DNA of 64,000 nt from Triglochin maritima (GCA_963682175.1 OY821787.1:26266501-26330500), one strand, 5' to 3'; shown: positions 44,625-56,825, counted from the first letter of the stretch. Notes: generated by a model not told the origin, from the sequence alone. Numbers and translations: made by a program.

Positions 44625-44912
44625 TTGTAATTTGTAATGTTTTTGTAATGTATAATATATCGTGTATTTGTACTTATATCGTGTTGTTCTTTTACCGTAT
44701 TTTAAATTTAAATATTACTTGAAGAAATTTAAAGAAATAAGTTGAAGATATTTTCGTGACAAATAAATTTTAAAAATACGATAGTCAAACAAATACGTAG
44801 ATGATATGTTCGTAAGAAATAAATTATAAGAGTACACAAATAAGCATAAGAAAATACCAACAAATGTAGTAACAGTGCAACATATAACAAAACGAAAGTA
44901 AAAGCAAGACAA

Positions 44913-45074
44913 CTACAGCTCAGCATCTGAATCATGGTCCGAAATACCCAACTGGTTGTTCCAATTCTCGAAGAGGCGATCCCAATCTGTACATGCAAGT
45001 CTCGTCTCCTCAGTCGGCATGACGTCTCTCTGTCGCAAGAACGGTTGCGTACACTGTATCGCCCTACTCATCCA
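44913..45074 (-). CDS. PMD gene last exon
   Basis: From acceptor ATACAG: WMSRAIQCTQPFLRQRD and on to the acidic end SDHDSDAEL and a TAG stop. The 3' end faces the 3' end of the transposase gene about 290 bp away. Confidence 0.6.
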   Translation of the reverse strand, partial: WMSRAIQCTQPFLRQRDVMPTEETRLACTDWDRLFENWNNQLGISDHDSDAEL

Positions 45075-45158
45075 CTGTATGTAAAATAAAAATTAGCGTA
45101 CATTAACAATAATAAAAAAATATACATTACAATTAAAAATAAAATTAGATAAACTTAC

Positions 45159-45569
45159 TGCATCGGCACATGTCCTATCCAATGGTCTCTCCGGTCTCGG
45201 AATGATACCGCGTACGATAAGTGGATGTGAGCACCTACCGAACCACTGCAAATAATCTGCAACACAAGTGGAGGGGTCGCGGCTACGACTCAGATCGTCC
45301 AGGTGTAGTCGTCCTACTCTCGGAAATGTCATCCAAACCGATTCCGCGAATGAAACACTGTGCTTGACGTCGTACGTCGTCGCAGTCGCAGACCGTACTG
45401 CATGCTCGGGCGTCAGGATGTCAACCGGGATCACCTGAACGTAACCTAACTGACGTAACACGCGATCAGGTAAATAAGGCTCTGTGATATCCTTATAACG
45501 AATAACGCCCATAAATGTAGTCCTCGGCACAGCTATAGCAGGCTCGGGACCATACGGTAACCAATCCAC
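45159..45569 (-). CDS. PMD gene exon 3
   Basis: From acceptor TTTAG: VDWLPYGPEPAIAVPRTTFM, YLPDRVLRQLGYVQVIPVD, to LDRTCADA before a GTAAGT donor. It is fully open. Confidence 0.82.
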
Positions 45570-45639
45570 CTAAACGTTTATACGTTAATAATAATAAAGT
45601 TAAATTTAAATAAACGTGAATGATATATACATTATATAC

Positions 45640-46191
45640 CTGTGATGCAGTCATCTGATCTAGCCGTCTACGAATATAAAGAAGTCGACTTTCGCTCTTA
45701 TCCTCGGCCCGGACAGCCCACATACGCGAACGAGGATGACCACGCTCAACAATCTTCCGCTCACGATGTGGACGGAAAGCAGGAAAATACTCATATATCC
45801 AAGTTGCAGCAGTGTAAGACAACCCGTAATTTGACCACAATCAGCATGACTAGATATGCCCAGCTGGCGATACAGATATGCCAACGTCGCCGACCCCCAT
45901 GAATACTGAGCAATGGTATCTGGGTCCCTCGCCTCCAATAGGTCGCGTGGTCTGATTCTGGAACCGCTCTTGTCGACAAACAAGACGCAACCTAGCACTA
46001 AGAAGTGGTAAGCAGTCATCTGCGTATCCTCCGTCCGTGGTGGTCGCCCCCGTCTGCAACACTCGTCCACAACATCGATACTAACACCATCGCCACTCCA
46101 AAATGAGCTATCCCGCCCAAGACCCTCCAGGCTGACACCCAGCAACTCAGATACATATAACTTCAGCTCAGATGTCCGCGCCTGCGCACTC
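45640..46191 (-). CDS. PMD gene exon 2, second part
   Basis: Continues in frame after the copia: AQARTSELKLYVSELLGVSL, then ...GCVLFVDKSG...YLYRQLG. A frameshift near 45808 moves the frame to WIYEYFPAFRPHRE, ending at LDQMTASQ and a GTATAT donor. Confidence 0.8.
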
Positions 46192-48262
46192 TGTAGGATT
46201 TCATGTTTAATTATACATATATATTTTCGAAATTTTTATGTATAATAAGGATCAATTACAATTTTCTTTGATTTATTTCATGCATGCATCGGTTTGTTTT
46301 AACATCTAGTTTCAAAACTCTATTAAAACAAACAAGGGCTCCGAAATTCATACCTAGAAGTTCTGAAAAACTTCTTGAAGATTCGGAGACGTTGGGGATG
46401 CTTCTCGCCGCGCCGGATGCCTCCGAGTATTCACCAAACTCTAAACAAGATCGGAGAGAGGGAAGCTAGTCTCTCGATCTCCGATAGGGTTTAGAATCTA
46501 ATTACTAACCCCTCTTTAATTCCGTTGAGAAGATGATCTCTTAAGAACTAAAACTAAACTTAAGAATTAAGGGATTTTCGTGGAGAATTATGGAGAGAGA
46601 ATTTTGCTCAAGAAAATAATGAATGAAAATTAAGGAGGTAATGAGATAACCTTGTATTTATAGGTTCTCTCCAAATTATCTATTCATGTGCAACCTCTTG
46701 CCCATGATTCCATGCAAAATTCCATCTAACCATCCATTATTTATTAATAAATAATCTTAGCCACGAATTAAATCAATTATGGACCAATTCCATGCATGAT
46801 CTAATTAATTCTTAAAATTAATTCTGCATAAAACCGTCTGACCGGTCGACCGTCTGCGAGGTCCGGTCGACCGTGTAGACCTGGTTTCGGTCGACCGTTT
46901 AGACACTCGGTCGACCGTTCGCATCATTAAAATATTTCATCACAATGTTCGGTCGACCGACCGATAAATTCGGTCGACCGAAAACGAACAGACGAAATCC
47001 CTATTACGATGTGCACACATCTGGTCGACCGTGTAATATTGCGGTCGACCGTCCTACATCCGGTCGACCGTTTACTGTTTAGAGGTCGACCGTTTGTGCA
47101 TTGTGTTGCAGACTTGTCAAATTTCGGTTTAACCCCTACAAAATTTGACATTTCGGGATTAGTAATAAATTCACAACTTTTGTAACATATTATCCTATGT
47201 AATGATAATACATTACACCCCATAATATTTACATCACATATGAATTCAATTTAGATTCTAATTATGTTATTAATCACAACATAATTTTGATTTTGCTTGT
47301 TCACCCCATGTGTCATATTTTCACATGAAACCCGACACATCCTATGAACTCAAAATCCCCATTCCTTGTTTCCCAGTTTTGTGGTGTGATCTATGGGAGG
47401 ATTTAAACTAAGTTGGCAGTGATATTAAGAGCTTAATATCACAAGCTATAAGCGGTATCTAGCTACACATTATAGCTCCTAATTAGTTACATGTCTTAAT
47501 TCCACTCGAACCAAAACCCGATCCACTTAGTGATGGAGTGCACCACTTGTGTCCGTCCCTTGCCTCATGATATTAAGAATACACACAAAGTAGTATTGTG
47601 TCATCTTTGTATTAGTATTCATTTCTTGATCTCTTTAAGCTAGTTATAGATATGTGACTTAACTCAAATCACATTGTGCACATTATAACTTTGCTTTATC
47701 AAGGGGCCCACTAATATCATCACTCAATTAAGAGGGGCAATGATAATCTTTTGACTAACTATCTTCTCCAACGAAAGTTATACTTAACCAACCAATGTCT
47801 TTACACTACACTGATCGATAGTTCAAGACACTGATCTAATTAAGTATTCCTTAACTGATTAGATATAAGTCTCATATCAAAGGACCAAAGACACAGTAAA
47901 ATATTAATGACACAGAAACACATTTCTATAATATTTTACTTATTAGGTCTATTCAGTATACAAAAGTAATATTTTCCTCTTTTGCATACCCGTGTTGTCA
48001 CTCACTTGTAGAGCTACAATGATCTATGACCAACACGACAATCTTAACTCGGTAATTAATGTTCCATGTTAATTACCATGATTGCGAATATCTTTTGTTT
48101 TTTGTAAACCAATATCTTTTAGAGCTCTACGGTTAAGGACCAAGAGTCTCTTCCTTAACACTTCTAAAAGACGAATAACATAAACAAGGAACAAAATGAT
48201 TTCTCATTCAGTTCATAATAATTGACATTTAAAAGTAAAACTTTTAGAACACATTCCCTTCA
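46192..48262 (-). repeat. Copia 3' LTR
   Basis: 2071 bp. It holds 10 perfect GGTCGACC palindromes in about 260 bp (46840-47091), roughly every 20-40 bp. A TATA-like CTATAAATACA lies near 46650-46665 on the minus strand, so here the palindromes lie about 180-430 bp upstream of the TATA box. Confidence 0.95.
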
Positions 48263-48276
48263 ATCTCCCACTTGTT
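48263..48276 (-). other. Copia polypurine tract
   Basis: Minus strand AACAAGTGGGAGAT directly before the 3' LTR. Confidence 0.8.
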
Positions 48277-48346
48277 ATTAAAGTTTTCTTTCTCATACAT
48301 ACTCAATGCATAAAACAATAATAACTAGGGTAAACCCCATTACATA

Positions 48347-51300
48347 TCAATCATCAAGCCAATCTACATGGTTCCTCAATCCCATGGACTCGAAATGCAT
48401 TTCGCCCTTGGCTTGGGATAAGGGTTTTGTGAATGGATCAGCTGTGTTGATGTAGGTGTCCACCCATAACATATTTATTTTGCCTTCGTCGATGAGGTCA
48501 CGCGTCACGAAGTACTTACGATCCATGTACTTCACTTTGTGGTGTGATTTGGGATCCTTGATTTGCGAGATAGATGCACTATTGTTGCAAAATAGCTCTA
48601 TTGGTCCCTCGCTCGAGGGAACTACTCCAAGCTCTTCAAGGAACTTCTTAATCCACACTCCTTCCTTGCTCGCTTCAGCGACAGCCATCACTTCGGAAGC
48701 AGTGGTTGAGTCGGCAGTAGTGCTTTGCTTCCAACTACGCCAACTCACAGCTCCACCATTCAGAAGGAAGACGTATCCTGATTGCGACCTTCTATCGTCT
48801 GGATCACTCATGAAACTCGCATCCGAGTAACCCTCAGAAATCAATTCCCTTTGTCCTCCATAAACAAGAATCTTATCCTTAGTCCGGTTAAGGTACTTCA
48901 GGATATTCTTGACCGCAGTCCAATGCTCAGGACCTGCGTTGGATTGGTGACGACTTGTCACGCTTAGAGCATACGAGACATCTGGTCTTGTGCAAGTCAT
49001 CGCGTACATGATCGACCCATTTGCCGAAGCATAAGGGACATCCTTCATGTACTCTAAGTCCTTACGTGATTGCGCACGTTGAGACTTCTTGAGTTGCACA
49101 CCCATACTCATTGGCAAAATGCCCTTCTTGGAGTTGTTCATCTTGAACCTTTCCAAGACATTGTCAATGTATGCACATTGACTGAGGCCAATGAGTCTAC
49201 GGGGTCTATCTCGATATATCTTGATTCCCAAGATGTATTGAGCCTCACCCATATCTTTCATCGAAAATGCAGATTTCAATGAACTTCTCGTTTGCTCAAG
49301 CAAAGGAATATGACTACCCATGAGCAATATGTCATCGACATATAAGATTAGGAATACTACATGGCTCCCACTAACCTTCTTGTATACACAAGGTTCTTCC
49401 TTACTTTGAATGAAGTGAAGCTTCTTCACTTCCTCGTCAAAGCGTTTGTTCCAACTCCTTGATGCTTGCTTCAATCCATAGATGGATCTTTGAAGCTTGC
49501 ATACCTTCTCGCTATTCTTTGGATCTTTAAAACCTTGAGGTTGTACCATGTACACATCCTCCTCCAAGTTCCCATTAAGGAACGCCGTTTTGACATCCAT
49601 TTGCCATATTTCATAATCATGAAATGCGGAAATAGCGAGCATGATCCGAATAGACTCGAACATGGCAACCGGTGAAAAAGTTTCATCATAGTCAATTCCT
49701 TGAACTTGAGTGAAACCCTTCGCTACAAGCCTCGCTTTGTAGGTTGTCAAGTTCCCATCCATATCCATCTTCCTCTTAAAAACCCATTTATTATGAATGC
49801 CATTTTTCCCTTGAGGAAGGTCAACGAAGTCCCATACTTGATTATCATACATGGATTCTATTTCGGATTCCATGGCCTTAAGCCATAGTTTGGAGTCTTC
49901 CCTTTCCATTGCCTCTTGGAAGGTTAAGGGATCATTGGTATCTAGTACCATGATTTCATGAAGTCCCAGATACAAATCGGGTTTCTTCCTTTCCCTTGTT
50001 GACCTTCTAAGTTCTTTTGGTTCTTCTCGTGTCTCTCGAACTTCTTCCAAAATTTCTTGAGGAGTGGGTTCACGTTCAACTCTTGAACGTACACTTGGTG
50101 GGGATGATTGAGATTCTCTCACAATTTCTTGTGATGGTCTCTCACTCACACTCCCACTAACCAAAGGAATCTCGGTTGGCCCTTCATGATCTTGAATGTC
50201 ATCATTCATGTCATGATCTTGTAGAGTATCTTGAGTTTCCTCAAGCACAACCCTACTCCCACTACTTTTTACTCTTTCTAGAAATTCCTTTTCCAGAAAT
50301 GTGGCATCCCTCTCTACAATCACTCGATTGGAGGTGATATGCCAAAAGTAGTATCCTTTTGTCTCACGAGGATAACCAATAAAGAAGCACTTATCCGCTT
50401 TTGGTTGAAGTTTGGTCGACATCAATCTCTTAACGTAAGCCTCACAACCCCAAATCTTGAGAAAACTGAGCTTAGGTGTTTTACCAGTCCATAGCTCATA
50501 AGGAGTTTTCTCCACGGATTTGGATGGAACATTATTTAGTGTGTAAGCCGCAGTTTGTAGTGCATAACTCCAAAAGTAAAGAGGTAATTCCGCATGACTC
50601 ATCATTGACCGAACCATATCGAGCAATGTCCTATTCCTCCTTTCGGATACCCCATTCCACTGAGGTGTACCGGGAGGGGTGAGTTGAGGTACAATACCAA
50701 ACTCCTTTAGGTATGAGTCAAATTCGGCACTTAAGTACTCACCTCCACGATCCGTTCGTAGAGACTTGATTTTCTTGTCGAGTTGGTTCTCTACTTCATT
50801 CTTGAATTCTTTGAACTTGTCAAAAGATTCACTTTTGTTTCTCATTAGATAAACATAGCCATAACGACTATAATCATCCGTGAACGTAATGAAGTACCTG
50901 AAACCATCTCGTGCACTAGTACTCATTGGACCACATACATCGGAATGTATCAAATCCAATAAGCCACTCGCCCTTGGGCCTTTCTTCTTGAAAGGCTTTT
51001 TGGTCATTTTTCCCATTATACATGGTTGGCACGTCTCCAATGATTTAAAATCAAGTAGACCAAGAAGGTTAGCTTCTTGCAATTTCTTGATGCGTTTTTC
51101 ATTTATGTGACCAAGACGATAGTGCCACAAGAGAGTATCATTCTCGTGAGTGGTCTTAAGTCTTTTGTTATTGATATTAAAGATTTGTTTATCATTCAAT
51201 TCAAGCAAATAGAGACCATTCCTTATGAATGCATTTGCATAGAAAACACCATTCTTCGATATAGACAAACAAGAATTTGAAATATTTATATTAAAATTAT

Positions 51301-51499
51301 CCATATCCAGACATGATACAGAAATAATATTCTTGTTAATCGAAGGTACATAATAAACATTCTTTAGACATAAATTTAAACCACTACACAATTGAAGCAC
51401 CACAGAACCTTGTGCAACCGCAGACACGTTCGCACCATTTCCGACCTTCAATTCTACCTCGTTCCTTACGAGTTCCTTCCTATCCATGAGTACCTGCAC
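48347..51499 (-). CDS. Copia pol polyprotein: integrase, RT, RNase H
   Basis: 1050 uninterrupted codons. The true reading frame begins upstream with the protease: 29 codons in the same frame (51500-51586) hold VIDTGSCAHI and follow a TAA that ends gag. Domains: pre-integrase motif LWHYRLGHINEKR near residue 105; integrase with HSDVCGPM, a TFTDDYSRYGYV block, RTDRGGEYL and NGVSERRNRTLLD (about 180-300); reverse transcriptase with FLNGNLEEDVYMVQPQGF and the YVDDILLMG catalytic motif (about 560-800); RNase H with YSDASFMSD (about 900-1040). Ends shortly before the polypurine tract. The length is normal for copia. Confidence 0.93.
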   Translation of the reverse strand: MQVLMDRKELVRNEVELKVGNGANVSAVAQGSVVLQLCSGLNLCLKNVYYVPSINKNIISVSCLDMDNFNINISNSCLSISKNGVFYANAFIRNGLYLLELNDKQIFNINNKRLKTTHENDTLLWHYRLGHINEKRIKKLQEANLLGLLDFKSLETCQPCIMGKMTKKPFKKKGPRASGLLDLIHSDVCGPMSTSARDGFRYFITFTDDYSRYGYVYLMRNKSESFDKFKEFKNEVENQLDKKIKSLRTDRGGEYLSAEFDSYLKEFGIVPQLTPPGTPQWNGVSERRNRTLLDMVRSMMSHAELPLYFWSYALQTAAYTLNNVPSKSVEKTPYELWTGKTPKLSFLKIWGCEAYVKRLMSTKLQPKADKCFFIGYPRETKGYYFWHITSNRVIVERDATFLEKEFLERVKSSGSRVVLEETQDTLQDHDMNDDIQDHEGPTEIPLVSGSVSERPSQEIVRESQSSPPSVRSRVEREPTPQEILEEVRETREEPKELRRSTRERKKPDLYLGLHEIMVLDTNDPLTFQEAMEREDSKLWLKAMESEIESMYDNQVWDFVDLPQGKNGIHNKWVFKRKMDMDGNLTTYKARLVAKGFTQVQGIDYDETFSPVAMFESIRIMLAISAFHDYEIWQMDVKTAFLNGNLEEDVYMVQPQGFKDPKNSEKVCKLQRSIYGLKQASRSWNKRFDEEVKKLHFIQSKEEPCVYKKVSGSHVVFLILYVDDILLMGSHIPLLEQTRSSLKSAFSMKDMGEAQYILGIKIYRDRPRRLIGLSQCAYIDNVLERFKMNNSKKGILPMSMGVQLKKSQRAQSRKDLEYMKDVPYASANGSIMYAMTCTRPDVSYALSVTSRHQSNAGPEHWTAVKNILKYLNRTKDKILVYGGQRELISEGYSDASFMSDPDDRRSQSGYVFLLNGGAVSWRSWKQSTTADSTTASEVMAVAEASKEGVWIKKFLEELGVVPSSEGPIELFCNNSASISQIKDPKSHHKVKYMDRKYFVTRDLIDEGKINMLWVDTYINTADPFTKPLSQAKGEMHFESMGLRNHVDWLDD

Positions 51500-51586
51500 A
51501 TTAGAAACTATGTGAGCACAAGATCCGGTATCTATTACCCAATCCTGGACAGAGGTGGCTAAATTTATTTCAATAACAAATATACC

Positions 51587-52459
51587 TTAATCTTTTTTGG
51601 GGCGCCGACGTTCAATCACTCCGTTGTCAAGGTCTTCCTTGTACTTGGGGCAATTTGGCCGGATGTGTCCTTTTTCACCGTAGTGAAAGCACTCCGTATT
51701 GGGAGTTGGAGATTTCTGAGATTTCCCGCTCGAGGCACTTTTATGAGCACCTCTTACTCCCTTGCTCTTGATTGAACCACTTTTGGTAGATTTGCCCTTT
51801 CCTTTACCAATCTTATGGCCCCTCCCATGGACGGCAAGGACTTGCTTGTCCCTACCCTTGCCCATGTCAACTTCAGCAGTTTTGAGAGCGTTGTGAAGCT
51901 CCTCAAGACTCACCCCTTTTTCACGCACGTGATAGTGTATCACAAAGTCCTTAAAGGACGGGGCTAGAGAGCCAAGAATCATATCTTCAGCAATGTCCTC
52001 GGGCATTGGTGAAGAGAGCTTTGCCAACTTCTCAAGGTATCCTTGCATCGTGAGAAAATGCATAGATACCGATGTTCCCTCCGCCACATGGCACCTTGTG
52101 AGTGCGATGGTGGTCTTATAGCGCTCCTTTCGGGCACTATCCATGAACATCTTTGATAAAGCCTCCATGGTCTTCTTGGGTTTTGAATCCAAGTATTTCG
52201 CTTGAAGCGAGTCACCCATGGATGCTAGCATAAGACCGTGAACTTGGTTCTCTTGGTCTTCCCACTTGGCTTTAGCCTCTTTCTCTTCATCGGTTAATCT
52301 CTCATTCCACTTTGGGATTGGACCTTCCAAAATGTGAGATAGTTTCTCAAACTTTAACACGATGTTGAGTTTGAGTTGCCAACTAATGAAGTTTGAGCCA
52401 TCATTTGCTAAAGGGTGTTTTTCTATCATGGATCGTACGATAGGTTGGATGTTCGACAT
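51587..52459 (-). CDS. Copia gag
   Basis: 290 codons from MSNIQPIVRSMIEKHPLAND. UBN2-type gag core with DSLQAKYLDSKPKKTME; basic GKGKGKSTKSGSIKSKG tail; zinc knuckle CFHYGEKGHIRPNC in which the second Cys is Tyr. It ends at TAA where the truncated relative (30778-31680) reads straight on, so the stop is a nonsense change in this copy. Pol follows in the same frame. Confidence 0.9.
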   Translation of the reverse strand: MSNIQPIVRSMIEKHPLANDGSNFISWQLKLNIVLKFEKLSHILEGPIPKWNERLTDEEKEAKAKWEDQENQVHGLMLASMGDSLQAKYLDSKPKKTMEALSKMFMDSARKERYKTTIALTRCHVAEGTSVSMHFLTMQGYLEKLAKLSSPMPEDIAEDMILGSLAPSFKDFVIHYHVREKGVSLEELHNALKTAEVDMGKGRDKQVLAVHGRGHKIGKGKGKSTKSGSIKSKGVRGAHKSASSGKSQKSPTPNTECFHYGEKGHIRPNCPKYKEDLDNGVIERRRPKKD

Positions 52460-53954
52460 TTTTCTACAAAATAAATCATACAGGTTTTAATGCCAATTTT
52501 ATGTTTTAATACACATGCATACATATATCGAATATATAAATGTAAATGTTGCAAATAAAAGTTTTGCCCATAAATGCAACAATCCAAGATCCCATCAATT
52601 GTAATATAGACTAGCTAAGGGCTATCGAATACATTACAATATCAAGGTAAGAAAACATTTTCTAATCTTAACCTTTTTGAATTTTAGCAACATTTAGCAT
52701 CTTCAAACTCTTGTGACTCTTGTCGTTTTAATTATGAGGGAATACGACCTATCCTCGTAAGAAAAACTTTTCCCAAAACCGAGCGAGGGCTCTAGGTAAT
52801 GTTAAGAAAACTTATTTTCATTTGATACGAGATACGTTTATCCATTGTATTCACAACTAAACATATTTGGGGCTCACTAGGGTGAAACACACCTCATATA
52901 TTTAATTGTGGCACAACAACAGAAAACCTTTATATCTCCCACTATTCCCAAAGATAGAGGGAGCTATCTCCCGCTAAGGGCGAGCAGAGTATCTCTTGAT
53001 CAATGGCTGCTAGTGGATGAAATAAGAAGGAAAATTTATTCTTAATTTTTGTTTGGACAATTTAACATGTGATTTAGAATTTTAGGTTATCATGCATACT
53101 ATTAATCATACACATCCTAACATTCAACACATTCATCACATGCATATCAAGATAAAAACAGAAATTAAACATTCACACAATCCACATCGTGTGAGTTTAT
53201 ATGTTCCCTTCGATCCTCAATCCTCGATCCCTGATCTTCGATCCTCGATCGATGCGCTAGAACGACGACTTCCTCTTGCACCGGAGATGTAGATTTTACA
53301 GAAAATAAACATGCTCCTCACATTCGATAAAACCGACTAGTGCAAGTCCTATGTAAAAACCTCTCATATGCAAATGCAACTATCTAAAAGACGGAAATAG
53401 AGAGAATTTTGGCTTTTACATACATAAGCCCCTGTATTATAATAATAACATACATTCATAATCGCTGATTTGGAACATATAAACTCACAATTCCTGCAAA
53501 AACAACTCGAGCAGCCATGCACGCAATATTGCTATAAACTATCCATCCTAGTTCATCAAGCATCTAGAATGTCAAACAATTCTTTGAAAAAACGTTTTGA
53601 AATCCATTAAAAACATTTTTCATGCATCCATAGTTCACAAATTAATTATGAACCGCTGTCCATCCAATTTCCAATGGAAAGATGAATCGCAGTTTTTCGG
53701 TTTTGTTGATTCTCTTACAAAATAATCGTTTATACTTAAAACGAAATTATTGCAAGTTAGACTTATGTCTAAATCATAATTCTAGTAATTTCATGACATA
53801 TTTTAAACATTCAAAACATTTAAAACGAATTATTACAAAGAATTATTTCAACAAACATTTAAAGACCGAAAAACCGGTAAAACGAATTGTTTAAATCCTA
53901 GATGGTAAACTAAATTTGTTTACAGCCATAAATCATAAGAAAATTGAACTCTAA
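52460..53954 (-). other. Copia untranslated leader
   Basis: About 1.5 kb between the PBS and gag with no open frame of note. It includes a short run of TCGATCCTCGATC repeats near 53209-53250. About 290 bp of the equivalent leader is kept next to the truncated copia at 31690-31974. Confidence 0.65.
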
Positions 53955-53966
53955 GCTCTGATACCA
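53955..53966 (-). other. Copia primer binding site
   Basis: Minus strand TGGTATCAGAGC one base inside the 5' LTR, complementary to initiator tRNA-Met, the same primer as the Tekay element. Confidence 0.9.
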
Positions 53967-53967
53967 C

Positions 53968-56038
53968 TGTAGGATTTCATGTTTAATTATACATATATAT
54001 TTTCGAAATTTTTATGTATAATACGGATCAATTACAATTTTCTTTGATTTATTTCATGCATGCATCAGTTTGTTTTAACATCTAGTTTCAAAACTCTATT
54101 AAAACAAACAAGGGCTCCGAAATTCATACCTAGAAGTTCTGAAAAACTTCTTGAAGATTCGGAGACGTTGGGGATGCTTCTCGCCGCGCCGGATGCCTCC
54201 GAGTATTCACCAAACTCTAAACAAGATCGGAGAGAGGGAAGCTAGTCTCTCGATCTCCGATAGGGTTTAGAATCTAATTACTAACCCCTCTTTAATTCCC
54301 ATGAGAAGATGATCTCTTAAGAACTAAAACTAAACTTAAGAATTAAGGGATTTTCGTGGAGAATTATGGAGAGAGAATTTTGCTCAAGAAAATAATGAAT
54401 GAAAATTAAGGAGGTAATGAGATAACCTTGTATTTATAGGTTCTCTCCAAATTACCTATTCATGTGCAACCTCTTGCCCATGATTCCATGCAAAATTCCA
54501 TCTAACCATCCATTATTTATTAATAAATAATCTTAGCCACGAATTAAATCAATTATGGACCAATTCCATGCATGATCTAATTAATTCTTAAAATTAATTC
54601 TGCATAAAACCGTCTGACCGGTCGACCGTCTGCGAGGTCCGGTCGACCGTGTAGACCTGGTTTCGGTCGACCGTTTAGACACTCGGTCGACCGTTCGCAT
54701 CATTAAAATATTTCATCACAATGTTCGGTCGACCGACCGATAAATTCGGTCGACCGAAAACGAACAGACGAAATCCCTGTTACGATGTGCACACATCTGC
54801 TCGACCGTGTAATATTGCGGTCGACCGTCCTACATCCGGTCGACCGTTTACTGTTTAGAGGTCGACCGTTTGTGCACTGTGTTGCAGACTTGTCAAATTT
54901 CGGTTTAACCCCTACAAAAATTGACATTTCGGGATTAGTAATAAATTCACAACTTTTGTAACATATTATCCTATGTAATGATAATACATTACACCCCATA
55001 ATATTTACATCACATATGAATTCAATTTAGATTCTAATTATGTTATTAATCACAACATAATTTTGATTTTGCTTTGTCACCCCATGTGTCATATTTTCAC
55101 ATGAAACCCGACACATCCTATGAACTCAAAATCCCCATTTCTTGTTTCCCAGTTTTGTGGTGTGACCTATGGGAGGATTTAAACTAAGTTGGCAGTGATA
55201 TTAAGAGCTTAATATCACAAGCTATAAGCGGTATCTAGCTACACATTATAGCTCCCAATTAGTTAGATGTCTTAATTCCACTAGAACCAAAACCCGATCC
55301 ACTTAGTGATGGAGTGCACCACTTGTGTCCGTCCCTTGCCTCATGATATTAAGAATACACACAAAGTAGTATTGTGTCATCTTTGTATTAGTATTCATTT
55401 CTTGATCTCTTTAAGCTAGTTATAAATATGTGACTTAACTCAAATCACATTGTGCACATTATAACTTTGCTTTATCAAGGGGCCCACTAATATCATCACT
55501 CAATTAAGAGGGGCAATGATAATCTTTTGACTAACTATCTTCTCCAACGAAAGTTATACTTAACCAACCAATGCCTTTACACTACACTGATCGATAGTTC
55601 AAGACACTGATCTAATTAAGTATTCCTTAACTGATTAGATATAAGTCTCATATCAAAGGACCAAAGACACAGTAAAATATTAATGACACAGAAACACATT
55701 TCTATAATATTTTACTTATTAGGTCTATTCAGTATACAAAAGTAATATTTTCCTCTTTTGCATACCCGTGTTGTCACTCACTTGTAGAGGTACAATGATC
55801 TATGACCAACACGGCAATCTTAACTCGGTAATTAATGTTCCATGTTAATTACCATGATTGCGAATATCTTTTGTTTTATGTAAACCAATATCTTTTAGAG
55901 CTCTACGGTTAAGGACCAAGAGTCTCTTCCTTAACACTTCTAAAAGACGAATAACATAAACAAGGAACAAAATGATTTCTCATTCAATTCATAATAATTG
56001 ACATTTAAAAGTAAAACTTTTAGAACACATTCCCTTCA
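53968..56038 (-). repeat. Copia 5' LTR
   Basis: 2071 bp, the partner of 46192-48262. Nine perfect GGTCGACC palindromes (54616-54867); a tenth is changed by one base to GCTCGACC near 54799. Confidence 0.95.
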
Positions 56039-56825
56039 CACTCACCATAGGACCCTCAACAGGAATGTGCAGAATCTGAAAGACGTCATGCAACATGATC
56101 GTCATCTCTCCAAACGGCAAGTGGAAAGTGTTGGTGTCAGGCTGCCACCGCTCCACAAAAGCCGAAATCAATGGCATGTCGATGCAAGAAAACATGTTGT
56201 ACGAGAAGTGACCCAATCCACTGTCAACCACGATCGTCGTCATATCCTCAGTCATCACTGAACGTCATGCCTGCAATGTCGTACATGCTCTATGCTTATT
56301 ATGGCACTTCAAAACCTTTCGATCCTCGTCATCCCAGATGCGTCTGGCGATGTGGCCTCCGAAACTCGGAATGACACTGCCATCTACAGGACCACCGGGT
56401 ATAATATCCGTGACGATCCAAGACTCGTCCTCACCCCTCTTCTTCTTCTGAGCTCGGGCGTCTGCAGTGCACGAACTCGAATCACCGGTCACAAACTGGC
56501 CACCTCGATCCTTCCTAATGACCCACTCAGCCGAAGGACCACAATGTCGCCCCCGTCCTCGACCGGACTGATGTACCGCCTCCTCCTGTGGCCCCAAGTC
56601 ATACCGACCCCCATCGTCACTCTCGTCGTGACTTCTCACCTCAACTGAATCATCATCATCGTCGAAATAATCCCAGGTGTCTGACGACGACGTAACAGAT
56701 CTCTCTCTCCTAACTGAAGCAGAAATACCACGTGTACGTGGATGACGAGGACCTGACTCGTCTGCTATACTACGTAGCACGCGTAAGGGAATTGATTTCC
56801 CTTTTCCTCCACGGTAACCCGATGA
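56039..56825 (-). CDS. PMD gene exon 2, first part
   Basis: Starts after acceptor GAATAG with SSGYRGGKGKS. It has an acidic run (DDDDDSVEV), a basic RGRGR stretch, then the PMD core to PVEGPMVS, where the copia element cuts it. One in-frame TGA at 56265-56267. Confidence 0.8.

Larger units (their letters stand above)
46192..56038 (-). mobile_element. Full-length Ty1/copia retrotransposon
   Basis: 9847 bp with two 2071-bp LTRs that differ at about 22 positions by eye, a PBS, a polypurine tract and gag-pol. It is flanked by an exact CACTC duplication (46187-46191 and 56039-56043) and sits inside an exon of the MULE's PMD gene, so it is younger than the MULE. It appears nearly intact: the only clear lesion is one TAA between gag and protease, plus a lost zinc-knuckle Cys. 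Leader of about 1.5 kb. Confidence 0.95.
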
